A stretch of 64,000 nt of DNA from Fomes fomentarius (lineage: Eukaryota > Basidiomycota > Agaricomycetes > Polyporales > Polyporaceae), in contig JABYQN010000008.1 in the NCBI GenBank assembly GCA_022606135.1, positions 1,488,001 through 1,552,000 on the forward strand, written 5' to 3'. The number at the start of each line of letters is the position of its first letter. Within the stretch, counting starts at the first letter, position 1. The notes beneath the pieces are model-generated. The model ran no database searches. It worked only from the letters and a program-made list of their open reading frames with translations, and had not been told where the DNA came from. The translations under genes and the position numbers were made by a program. Of the stretch, positions 34,305 to 45,877 are shown piece by piece.

Positions 34305-36938
34305 TCAGGCGTAGCGGGGTGGGAATCCGTTTTCCGCTTGAGGAGGCATACTTGAGTCCTTCGATCGCATTGGACGTTTGGCCCCCCTAAGCTCCTCAGC
34401 CACGATCTCTCTCGTCCGCTTTGTACCCCGAGAACCCGGGATGCCATTCGTAGACCGCGTAACACCGGGAGTTAGTTCGATGTCGTTATCACGATGCTCA
34501 ACCAGGTAGTTGAGGATGAGACGCTGCAAAGCCTCGTGAAGATGGTCGTCGTGCGGTGGAGGAGTACTCATCAGGCCGTACGAAGGCCTGACCTGTTGCG
34601 CCATGTGGAAGAGAAGGGCTGCGACATTCTGCATGCACGGCAGGAAGGCATCGGCATAGTCGGGGAGCATACAATAGAGAAATGCTGCCTCCCGAGGATC
34701 TGCTTGTTTGAGCCCTCTCTCTCCGATGGTATGCCGCTCGAATTCGGCCCACATCGCCTTGAGATTCCCGCAGGTGATGCTAGAGTCCTTTTCTATCGCC
34801 GGCTGGACTTGGAGAAGGGCAGAGGCCGCTGTCCAGAAGGTAGACTCAGCATCGTACTCCAGCTTGTGACGAAAGCCAGGAGAAAGTTTGAGATCAGTCG
34901 TTTCCATGGTTGGGGGAGGAGGGATGCCACCGTGTATAGTGACACCGGGGATGTCTTCGTACAGCTTGTATCGTTCAGAACCATGTAACTTGTCGTAGAG
35001 CGCTCTGGCCTCAGGAATTAGGTCGGGCATGGGACTCGAGTATTTGAATGAGATCCGCGTAACCCAGATACGCCCTGCAGCCACGGAACGTGCGATGTAC
35101 ATCGGGGTACCCTGGCAAGAACGATATGAGAACGACTCAACATTAGACGCAATACACAACATACTGTGCGAAGCGCAAGTTCATTCGGCTCCGACATTTC
35201 GTCGAGCATGGCGGAATTGTCGAAATCCGTCAATAGACAGGATGCTTGGTATTGGTCAGAGTTCCTGACAGAAGGTCAGCTAAATCGAGGAGCACCAGAC
35301 AGTGTCAGACATACCTGAGTTGACCGCCAAGGATATCGTCGATCAGCGGAGGCGGGTCTTTGATGAACTTGTGCTGCGTGAACTTTCCCCACTTTGGGTA
35401 CATGAGGATATTGTAGATGCTCATATCGCGATGGAGCACGTCGCGGCGTTTCGCGACTAGCCGATGCACTGATCATGAAAATCAACACGTCAACGTACGA
35501 CTACAGAGCACGGAGCACAGAGCACTCACCCTCTAGCACGTCATAGATGACCTTGAGTAGATCGTTCACTGACTTCGCCTGTAGCAAATCCTCGCCAACA
35601 TCTGGAATTACCAACCTCCGTCGTATACGAAGGTCATCTCCGTCGCCGGATGTCATCGGCTCTCCCTCATCATCCGTCATATCACCCGCCCATCCCAGGC
35701 GGACCACTCCAGGAACAAACCCTTCCTTGTGGATATGGTCAATCAGCTTAGCCTCGTCATACCGCCTCACCTTGTGTCTATAATAATCCTTGATGATCAG
35801 GTGGAAAGTAGGTCTGATAGACGGCCATTTGCAGAGGAAAATAGTGGTGCGTCGACTCCAAGGGTCGCCCAGGAAGAGAATGTTGGCGCCTTGGTACCAG
35901 ACACCGTCAGCGAGGACATTCCAAGTCGCTGGGCCCAAAGGATTATTGGAGGAGGTGACGGCGGTGACTGAATGATCACGCAGAATGTGGCCCTTCGGAG
36001 GATCGTAGAGCGAATATACATACATCGCGAGGACACCCAGGTCGTCCCATGAGAAGACCTCAGACACGTGTGGACCGGTAGAATCGGCATAGAGTATCTC
36101 GAACCCCTTCGGCTTTATGCTGAGGCAGTAGAATCCGGGGTGGTCTGGTCGAGCTCGCAAGTGCTGAGCAGCATACGTCGCGGCCTGAGGCTTCGCGTCA
36201 GGCCCTCCTAAACCCTTCGACTCCGCGAGCGTCTCGATACGATGGTGGGGAATGCCGGTAACGGTTCCGCCTGCGGTGGTTGGATAATGGAATGGTGGGT
36301 GCACTGAGAGAGGGAAAACGGCGACGATATCCGGCTTATCCTCAATCTTGCCGTATGGGTAATGAGTAAGAGGACTGGCGTGGTGATCCATGAACTCAAT
36401 AGGACCTAGATACTTGTCGAGATGAAGCTCTTTGGCCCTGTTGCTCACGGCCTCTGTGTAGAATCAGATGAGTCAGTATTCAGCGCGAATACAAGAGTCA
36501 TGATTAGGGTGACGTACTCCACATCGTTTTGCTAAGGTTGTTGAGCAAGTCTCGGGCGGGCGTGTAGGTGGCGCTCTCGGAAGTGGCGGCCTTAAGCTTC
36601 CCAGCGAGGTGCTTGTTGACCTTGGTGGTTATGCTTCGAGCGCAAGATTTCGGAAGCTTGTTGAGATGATCTTTGACAAACGTGGAGTTGCTGGTCAGAG
36701 CCGCTAGCAGAGGAATCTTCTTCATATCTTTGTGCGTGAAGAGAGTGAGTCGAGGAGGCTTCACTGGAGTAGAGTGGTGTCCTTGCGGCTTACCGGAGCT
36801 CGCAGCAATCTCAGATGGTCCCTCTGATTCGTTGCGACCCTCGAGACCAGATGAATCTGGTCCTTTGGGGAAACGCGAACGAAGCTCTCGAAGGGCACGC
36901 ATCTTCCGACTGTGTGAGCTTGCAGTCACAACAGTCAT
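34305..36938 (-). CDS. Fungal-type protein kinase (FunK1 family), second copy
   Basis: Five exons read in frame. Exon 1 (36938 downwards) is basic, with KPPRLTLFTHKDMKKIPLL and NNLSKTMW. The second gives ELHLDKYLGPIEFMDHH, FYCLSIKPKGFEILYAD, the N-lobe lysine in HLIIKDYYRHKVRRYDE and KSVNDLLKVIYDVLEG. After an intron come VHRLVAKRRDVLHRDMSIYNIL (catalytic loop) and DPPPLIDDILGG. The next exon has CLLTDFDNSAMLDE (DFD motif). The last begins GTPMYIARSVAAG, carries FRHKLEYDAESTFWTA, and ends in a basic tail (RGTKRTREI...AKRPMRSKDS). The order of domains and the introns after LEG, before the DFD exon and before GTP match the first FunK1 gene at 5.3-8.4 kb. The gene is intact by reading and is a probable cytosolic or nuclear kinase of unknown target. 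Confidence 0.87.
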
Positions 36939-37571
36939 CCGTGGCAGGGTTTCATACCTTTAGCTAGATGACGGATTTCGCGTGACAGGGCGAGTTTGGC
37001 CCACACAACGTGGATGTGGATGGATGTGGACGGAAGTCAAAGACGAAGCGCCTTTGTTCGCCTTTGGGCTCCGCGTAGCGGAAATGGGCGTCTATATCCT
37101 TCCTTTGTGGCAATACTACTTACGGCGTGATGGTGGTTAGGCCGCCCGTCCGCCACATCACAAGAAACATCAAAGAGACATTTTGGATCCAATTCATTAA
37201 TTTAGAGACATCTGTCCAGCAGCAACTATGCCGCAGCGCTGTTTGTGGTGGGTTTGGTACTCGATCGGCACGCTGCTGTGGTTGACTCCAGGCTCTGTCT
37301 CCAAGGGCTGTCTCGTACGCAAGATAGATCTATTGTTCTACCTATATTCTAAATATGTATCCGGCAACAATGCGCAGTAGTCGTCGTTGGACGGGGGATA
37401 CTAGGCATGTACGAGACCGCGAAAAAGGCAGAGTCTCCAACCTCAGACTCAGTCATTTGCTCGTAGTCTGCCAAGTTGAACCAAATTGGCCGCATGAAAC
37501 GCCGCAGCAAAAGGGGTTGAGAAATCATCGATATCGGCCAATAAATGAAACCAAGCAAATATCACAGGGAT
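36939..37571. other. Intergenic region, no supported gene
   Basis: This stretch lies between the FunK1 start and the DUF2461 stop. It includes a G/C-poor portion near 37180-37360 and no frame with a domain. It presumably contains the kinase promoter. Confidence 0.4.
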
Positions 37572-39532
37572 CTAACTGTCCTCTGGATCCTCATCGCCCC
37601 CTTCATCGTCCGATCCAGAGCTACTACTGCTGTCGCCCCCGCCTTGAATCGTCATCAAGTCGTTCAAGCTGCGTGAAGCGGGTGGCACGTCAGTCAATCT
37701 ATTCAAGCTGTGCACACACTGCAGTCTCCAACACTACGCACCAATGCACGAACGGCCGCACGAGACCTGCGACGTGCGCGAGCTCGTTCTTGAACTCTGA
37801 TGAGAGGACTTGCTTGTCGGTGAACCTGTGACGCGCGCCCAGGGAAAGTTTAGATGCATGAAAACATGAGCGTGGATGGCCACGTACCGATAGACGACCG
37901 CGAACGAGCGACATTTCAGCAAGTCGATATCTCTGCGCACCATCACGGCCGCGATCTGGTCAGTAATCAAAACATTACGCGGCATTGGTATGACAAACTT
38001 GTGCGTCTTGTCCACGCCCTTCGGCGCGACCTTCAGCTCGTCCTCCATTCCAAAGATGTTCTGCCGGGCGCCCTTGGGATGTGGCCGCGCAGGTCCGAAG
38101 AGCGCTTCAAAGTCCGGTGCGGAGATGATGTCCCGCAGTCGCTTGGATGAGCGTTGGAGATTGATCCTGAGAAGTTGAGTGAACACGCGTGAGGGTGAGA
38201 TAGGTACTGGCAGGCTCGCCTTATCGTCGCGAGCTCGTTCTTTCCTGGGCACCAGGTTCCGGCTGCGAGTATGCTCTCACCTCCTGGCTTGACTGCAAAG
38301 AATTAGCGAACCTCCTTTATCGGATACATGGGGAAAAGGAGTCGTGTTACCTGCTCTGGAAAAGTGAGCAGTGAGCAAAAGTCCGTACAATTCGGCGAGA
38401 AGAACTTACATGTGATCTGGGTTTGACTCGATAAGCAAGCAATGTTGGATGAAAATATGCAGCAGAGACAACTCACATCCAGCGAAGATACCTTTCCGTC
38501 CACTGCGGGAAAAGCTGGCAGAGAACCCGGCCTTGTACGGCGTCTTGTCATTGCTGAACCGTACCTTAAGACGATAATTCAAGTCAGAAGAAGACAATCA
38601 AAGGGGGAACACCGCCACTGACATCACGATATATTCGATGAATGACGTCCTTAGGAGGAAGATGCGGGATTTGCGGGTCCGCCTCTACTAGTAGATCAGT
38701 AAAGTGTTCTACAAACGCCTTCCACTCGCTTTCTGCAAGACGGTAAACGAGTTCTGCGAGGACAAGAGAAGGTCAGTAGTAAGTCCCATGTCTCACATTA
38801 GCGTGAAGATGTACCATGGAGCTTGAACCTGAGATGCCGTATGGAATTGAGCAAGATTTTTTTGAAATGTGTGAGATACGCACCACTCTCTATCATTGCA
38901 TTCAGGTTTCTTGAGTTCGGATAAGAAATCGAGAGTATTCTTCGAAATTTGCCCAGGCGGAACTGGTAACGAGCGAAATTATGAATGTATGCTTCATACT
39001 TCATAGTTGAAGTTGAGAACGCTTTGTACATACCTCTGCCAGTCTTCGGCGCCTGTATCACCACACCAACAATCTCCTGCCCTTCCTCTAGCTCCAAGTC
39101 ACTCTCTTCATCCTCATCCTCATCCTTCCTCGCTTTCTTGATCTTGCGCTTCTTGGCCGGGGACGCCTTCGCCTTCTTCGCTGGTGCTTTCTTAGGCGAG
39201 GACACCGATCCGCGTTTCCGCTTCAAATCCTTCTTGTTCTTCTTTCCGCGGCTCTCCGCCTCGTCGTCGTCTTCGTCGTCGAGCGCGTCGCTGTGCAGCG
39301 ATTCGGTCTCCGACTCTGATGCGTCCTCTCCATCCTCGCCATCTCCCCCGTTTGCTTCCGCATCACCTTCTACCGCGCTCTCGTCCTCATCTTCAGCCGG
39401 TTCCGTCCGTTTACCGCGACCAGACTTCCTCTTGAAATATCTCGAACTACCCTCCGACCCGCGTTTGGCCGATTCGGATGCTGTTTTTGCCTTCGTAGTG
39501 ACGCCTCGGGATCGTGTAGACCGAGTCAACAT
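37572..39532 (-). CDS. DUF2461-domain protein with long charged N-terminus
   Basis: The start MLTRSTRSRGVTTK opens a region of about 150 residues rich in Lys/Arg and Asp/Glu/Ser (DAEANGGDGEDGED; KKAPAKKAKASPAKKRKIKK), with nuclear-localisation-like clusters. The DUF2461 domain follows across about seven exons: VPPGQISKNTLDFLSELKKP with CNDREW, FKLHELVYRLAESEWKAFVE, IPHLPPKDVIHRIYRDVRFS, NDKTPYKAGFSASFSRSGRK, FKPGGESILAAGTWCPGKNE, RLRDIISAPDFEALFG, RQNIFGMEDEL, CRSFAVVYRFTDKQVL and RPFVHCLNDLMTI. It ends with an acidic Ser-rich tail and TAG at 37574-37572. DUF2461 proteins occur in bacteria and fungi, and their biochemical function is not established. A truncated copy lies at 33.4-33.8 kb. Confidence 0.85.
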
Positions 39533-42206
39533 TGCAGTACGGACAATGGACAGGTAAGCAGAGTTGAGAGGGAGATTGCGAGAGTGGGAGTTGGCAAGAG
39601 CCAGACGAGAGCGTAAGCTGACAGAGACAAGACGCGTCGCGTCGCACGTGACACGCGACACACTCGGCGCTTATCTGTGGCACGACGCGTTTTACTCCGA
39701 GCCTTCAGTTTCCCTCCTCTTCCATCTTCAAGTTCTCCCGTATAAGCTGTACTCTTCACAATCTCCCAAGCGCATGAGCTGGTCTTTGAATGACACCGCG
39801 TGGAAGGAGTGGCTATATGCCCTCCTCATTTGTTTGCCACTTCAAGTTTGAGCGGTGAGGCAGGTCAGTCTCACACGCCGTGAAATGACTGTGCTCGTGA
39901 CGCTAAGCCTGTAGTGTGGCATCATTGTGCATTCTACAGCTAAGGATATCCAACTTCGCGAACGGCGAGTCTCCGCCCGAGACTATACGACAGAGGAATG
40001 AGGCAAGATACATATCCAGCAAACATATGGCGCATGCAGAGGAGAGGTTTTGATACACCCGTGGGACGAAGGCTTCTGTTTACAAGCACCGAGAGCCAGC
40101 GATGGGAGAGGCAAGATCTTTATGTGGTCAAGGTGCGCCAACTTCGCTGAACCAAAGGATCACACTTCCGTAGGACGTCGTCCGGAAACAGCGGAAATAA
40201 CAAGGAAACCGCATTTAAGTACATGCGTTAACTTCTGCACACACGAATATGCCCGCGCTGGCTTCGCGTACTCCCATCCACTCGGGACAGCACGGCGACA
40301 ACAGTCGCATACGTACACGGTGCAGCATGGGACCGTGTCCAGCCCTCTCGGAACGTGCGTTCAAAATAGAGTATTAGGCGTCGCCGCCTCAACGTCCCGA
40401 GACCAGCACGTACAGGTTTCAGGAAGCCTCGAGGCGCGGGGTTGACTGCATGGAAACACATACCGAATTTCCGAAGCCGCCTTTCATTCTCCGCGACCCT
40501 CGTTTTCCGCAGTGGCGGTCCTTGTGTTCCATGAAATAGGCGTAACCCGAATGTATGCGAACGCGTATTACCGTGCCAAATCCGTGTATGCTTCCCAGTG
40601 GCGGTTACATCCGTCGTCTTCGTTTGGTAGACCTCCGTCGAAGACTCACGGAGCAGTCCGCGAATGTTGCTGACAACTGGACGCTATTCCGAACTGTGAG
40701 TGCGATGACACATACATATCCCCTCTCAAACACGTTCGCCCCGCTGAACACTGTCGTGCTCGTGCTCGTGCCCTCTGTTAGTGTGAATAATGGCGCTCAC
40801 GTGCACGAAAGCTCCCGCCAGCCTGAGCCCGCCGGCGATCGAAAGTAACGAAGAAAGCGCTGTTGAACGGTTTGTGGCGGTTCCGGTCCATGTCCGAGTC
40901 TTTCACTCGCTGATAGGACCTCTGTGCAGTGCCTACAAGGCGCTCCGCATCCCGCCTCCGCGTCCCCCATGTTCGCCATGCCATTTCCTTGTCATTCCCT
41001 TCGCGCGTATCTGCGCCTATCCCGTGAAATTTCATATGAAGAAACGGAATGTGTTAGGGAGCGCGTCAAACAGCGGCAATGATCACTTCACTTCGCGCAA
41101 CAAGTTCAAATCGCGTGTGCCCTCAACGGGTCCTAAGGAGTTCGGCGAGCCAAGAACTATGGAGCCAGAACGGCCCGGACCACTCGGTTGAGGCTAAGGA
41201 GGTTTGTGCTCGTCGGTTCGTCTCTCGCGACAGCGCGTGGTTACTCGCGCCATGTATTTCGGAAATGGAAAGGGATGCAGTCGATCATCCGAAAGGAACT
41301 GCGGGATCCAACGGATCGCATCCAACGGTATGTCGCGAGTATGCAATGATCGGGATTGAATTTGAGGCTTACAGTCACAAACAATGCGGGGAACTCTGCG
41401 GGGTAGTGCGGGGTGGCAGCTGTGCTCCTGGGGCCCGCCGCTGTTCCGCATAGTCTCGATTCTGCAACACAATGCCCTACAAACGGTTTTATCTCATGCC
41501 ATGTTGACTTCCGACTGCGCGGGCACGTCGACGTCAAACTGATTCTCTCGGACGTGGCGAGCATCAGGTGTCCAAAGTTAGCACGAGTTGGTCGCCGGCC
41601 AAGAACCTGAGCCAACTGCTCCTCCGACACAGGATCGCAAGTGCTTTCTAGCCGTGATCCTTATCGCTCAGCATCGTAGAATCGCGCAAATCGCACGGTG
41701 CTCGAATGAGCGGCAGAATGTCAGACCACACAAAGCCACCGAGCGTCAGTTTGAGCAACAGTCGATGACAGAAGAGAAGGCAGCATGGGAAGGACATGCA
41801 ATGTCCGTAAATGCAGCGATACGCGCGTCGCGGGACCGCTCTACCACCCTATGCGTCCGCATCTCCTCCGCACCCATCGTCGACGTCAGTGCGCTCGCTA
41901 TGCATGGCAAGTGCTTTGGATGGCGCGCTGGGATGCGCTGGGCAGGAGCGGGGTAAGAACCAAACCATTTCCGGGACGCTTCCCCACATTGCGGAGAGGG
42001 ATTGGCGCGCACGGGATGGCCGGAGAAGGAGTTCAGGGGCATCCGTTCAGAAATCCCACTGATCTAACTCGATCACGCGCCCGACAGTGGCGGACTGGTT
42101 TATTATATAGTTCAGCCCCGCATTCCCTCACCCATTACTATTCCCCGCCTCCCTCTCTCTCCGTCTCGTCCACCCGTTATCCCCATCGCGCGCCATCGTA
42201 CTCAGC
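39533..42206. promoter_or_regulatory. 2.7-kb divergent intergenic and promoter region
   Basis: This is the largest gene-free stretch. Open frames up to about 130 codons exist (for example 40050-40445) but show no domain, no exon chain and no shared motif with known genes. The right end is the acetyl-CoA synthetase promoter, with a TATA element and a CT-rich leader (CTCCCTCTCTCTCC). Scattered GCGGAG/CCGGAG strings fit the loose SYGGRG carbon-repressor consensus, which is weak evidence. Confidence 0.35.
42101..42108 (+). promoter_or_regulatory. TATA box of acetyl-CoA synthetase gene
   Basis: TATTATAT lies about 100 nt upstream of the start codon, followed by a long pyrimidine-rich leader up to the ATG. 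Position and leader type suit a strongly expressed basidiomycete gene. Confidence 0.55.
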
Positions 42207-45018
42207 ATGTCGGGCGAAGACACCCACCACAAGGTCCCTAAACACCCTATCGCGCCCCGCCTTAAGTCGGGCCACAAGAAACCACACATTGACCACCATG
42301 ACACATACAGGTGCCGAGCCCCCCTCTTCTCCGCCCTATTCAGTCTATAGTCTCACCCCTATCGCCCCCCATTCCAGCAAGTTCCACAGCGAGTCTCTCG
42401 GTCACGAGAGCGACAAGTGGTGGGCGAAGGTGCGTCCTCGATCGCTTCGCGAAGATGATTTCGTAGCAGCGACGTAGCTCACTCTCCTGATGCGCTCTAG
42501 GTCGCGCGTGAGATGCTACACTGGGACCGTCCGTTCCACACCGTGCGCTCCGGCTCTTTCGAGAATGGCGACATCGTCTGGTTCCCTGAAGGCGGCCTGA
42601 ACGCGTCCTACAACTGTGTCGACCGCTGGGCATTCAAACACCCGGACAAGGTGGGTTCCAATCCCAATCTCCCCCGCTCCTATCCCCACACCCTCGGCAC
42701 CGCGAATGCTCACGGAACATGCATTCCGAGTCGCGCGCCTATCCCGCATTCGCGCATGGGATGGTGTCGCGGGATCCCCTGCGGATGCGGGGTACAAGCG
42801 CACGCGGCCCGGACTCCGCCCCCGCCAGACGGACGAGTTTACTGACCATCTCCCGATTGCATCTAGACGGCAATCATCTACGAAGCAGACGAGCCCAACG
42901 AGGGCTCTGAGATTACCTACGCCCAACTTCTCCGCGAAGTGTGCGCTGTCGCCAATGTCCTCAAGTCCTGGGGCGTCAAGAAGGGCGACACCGTCTCCGT
43001 TTATCTTCCGATGACATGGCACGCTGTCGCTGCATTCCTCGCGTGCGCGCGCATCGGTGCCGTCCATTCAGTCGTCTTTGCGGGTTTCTCTGCCGAGTCC
43101 CTCCGTGATCGTGCACAGGACTGCAAGTCGCGCGTCCTCATCACCTCCGACGAGGGTCGCCGTGGAGGCAAAACTATCGCCACTAAGGCAATTGCAGATG
43201 CCGCGATCAAGGAATGCCCGCTTGTTGAGCACGTTCTCGTTTTGAGGCGCACGGGCACTGAGGTTCCTTGGACTGCTGGCCGCGACAAGTGGTGGCACGA
43301 GGAAGTCGCCAAGGTTCCTCGCTACTGCCCTCCCGAAGTTATGTCCTCTGAGGACCCACTCTTCATTCTCTATGTGAGTCATCTCGTCAAGCGATGGGCC
43401 CTTCGAGAGACTGACACCACTAATATAGACTTCCGGCTCGACTGGCAAACCGAAGGGTGTCGTCCACACCACCGGTGGCTACCTCCTCGGGGCAGCCTTA
43501 ACCGTCAAGTACGTCTTCGACGTGCACCCAGACGACCGCTTCGCCTGCATGGCCGACATTGGATGGATCACTGGACACACGTACATCATATACGGTCCTC
43601 TCGCGAACGGTGTGACGACCACCGTCTTCGAGTCGACGCCCGTCTACCCTACCCCCGCCCGTTATTGGCAGACCGTCGACAAGCACAAAATCACCCAGTT
43701 CTACTCTGCGCCCACTGCCATCCGTCTCCTCCGCCGCCTCGGTGAGCACCACGTGCAGGACCACGATTTGAGCTCGCTTCGTGTCCTCGGTAGTGTCGGC
43801 GAACCGATCAACCCTGAAGCGTGGCACTGGTACAACGACCATGTTGGCCGCAGGCAATGCGCCATCGTCGACACGTTCTGGCAGACCGAGACTGGTTCGA
43901 TCGTGGTGACGCCGTTCCCCGGAGCCATTGAGACGAAGCCTGGTAGCGCAACAGTGCCGTTCTTTGGTATCGAGCCCGTCATCCTGGACGCTCAGTCAGG
44001 CAAGGAGCTCGAGGGTAACAGTGTCGAGGGTGTTCTGTGCCTCAAGACACCGTGGCCGTCGATTGCGCGCACGGTCTACCAGGACCACAACCGGTACCTT
44101 GAGACGTACATGAAGCCTTACCCTGGCTACTTCTACACTGGCGATGGTGCCGCGCGCGACGAGCACGGGTACATCTGGATCAAGGGTCGTGTTGACGGTA
44201 TGTTTCTCTTGCTTGCTCGGACTCATTGCGTTTCCGGGCATTGACGGTTTTGATGTCATGCCCGCGCTCGATATGACTTGAACTAAATGCATTCCAGACG
44301 TCATCAACGTCTCCGGCCACCGCCTGTCTACCGCGGAGATCGAGTCAGCTCTTATCACGCATGCTGGTGTCGCTGAGACCGCAGGTACGTCCGCTATTTC
44401 CGATTTCCACCCGCCTTAACCCCCCTCTCCCTTCCATCTATATATCCACTTCGGCGTCTCATCTCTCTTATTTCCGCATTTCCCATGCATTCATGCTGAT
44501 TGCTGACTCTCCGAACAGTTGTCGGAACCGCCGATGAACTGACCGGCCAGGCCGTGTACGCGTTCGTCACTCTCAAGCCGTAAGTCCTTTCATTCTCCCA
44601 TTCCTCAGTTCCTATCGCTCATTCTGATCGCACCCTCGCTCTTACGTCAATTTGGTTGTGCTTACACCATGCCTGTGCCCACAGCGAGTTCAAGTTCGAT
44701 CGGAACGACGAGAGCGCACTCGTCAAGGAGCTCACCCTCCAGGTGCGCAAGGTCATCGGGCCCTTCGCCGCGCCCAAGAAGATCCTCCTCGTCTCAGACT
44801 TGCCAAAGACGCGTTCAGGAAAGGTCGGTCCCCTCCCCTCCCTTCCTTTGCATGTGGGATGCAGATTTTGAACTGTCGCGTTGCGGTCGCAGATCATGCG
44901 GCGTGTGTTGCGCAAGATCGTGGCGGGCGAGGGCGACCAGCTCGGCGACCTGAGTACGCTCGCGGAGCCAGCGGTCGTCGACAGCATCAAGGAGAAGGTC
45001 GCATCCGCCTCGGCATAG
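42207..45018 (+). CDS. ACS1: Acetyl-CoA synthetase (acetate-CoA ligase)
   Basis: The enzyme converts acetate, ATP and CoA to acetyl-CoA (EC 6.2.1.1), normally in the cytosol and nucleus. The start is [18 protein letters not shown]. About nine exons are joined by clear short introns, including 43373-43428 inside the ATP loop. Family motifs appear in order: [69 protein letters not shown], the P-loop [91 protein letters not shown] and the catalytic lysine motif TRSGKIMRR. Length, about 670 residues, fits the family. It ends in SASA, with no obvious peroxisomal PTS1. All exons are in frame. Confidence 0.95.
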
Positions 45019-45877
45019 ACGTTTACACTGCTAGGATCTTGCTTGGGTGTTTTTGTCCCTCTCGCGCCTGCGCATTCGTTCTTGTTTATGGTGGTATTTG
45101 CTGGTCCGGTCTCATTCCTGTCAAGAAATTCTAGGCGAGGAGAGGAAGATGGAGGCAGTGATGTTGATCAGCTGTTGTGAAGCGCGGTGGATGGGCACTG
45201 TTACAGGAATTGGCTCTAACCTATGGTCACGTCTCTCGAAGTTATAGCGTTGCTGGGTACTGTACGATATTACTACGCTGGATACCAGACGAATATAACG
45301 TTGACTTCTAGTATGCACCTTGGAGCTTGAGCGACCTGGTCAAACTTGCATTGGTGTAGTGCCATAAAGCATGACACTTTGAACGTCATCATTCATACCG
45401 ACGAAGCGCTGATCCAAGCCTCGTGACAACGGCATAAGCCTCATATCGAAAATTTCCCCAGATCCATAGGATTCGCCCGTTGTTGTCGGCTACTGAGATG
45501 CCCAAAGATGGCCGGAGGATGGCAAAAATGGCCTCCCGGATGAGCCAGATGAGCATAAGTGGCTACTTGAGGGCAAAAGGATGACCTGTTAGATGCCTTA
45601 TCGATTATCCCCAGGATGCGCGGCGGAAATTGAGTACGACATAGTAAACACACGTTCAAAGCCAATAGTGTTGTCTCTCGAACCAACAACTTGGACCTGC
45701 TCTTTGATCCAGCATCGGATTGAAGGGATTTTGTTGTACCTCAAGTGGAACTCCCATTGACATTCTCCACGGTGCTTAGTGCAGGCGTTTCCTGACATAA
45801 ATAACGAGGTGCGTGTATCATCTCGCGAACTGGCCGTTCGCAGTGCGATTGTTCATCGCACCTTTTTTTTGGTAAGG
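45019..45877. other. Intergenic region between ACS1 and third HET gene
   Basis: No supported gene was seen. The left part is the ACS1 3' UTR. An in-frame ATG for the HET gene exists at 45779, but homology of the MRFLDA opening to the other HET genes supports a start at 45878. A run of eight T follows CC near 45862. Confidence 0.4.

Noticed and set aside
40050..40445. Plus-strand frame of 131 codons in the large intergenic region
   Set aside because: It has no domain, no upstream or downstream exon and random-looking composition.
41785..42477. Plus-strand frame of 230 codons overlapping the acetyl-CoA synthetase start
   Set aside because: It runs across the promoter and first exons of the recognised gene in a different frame and has no domain.
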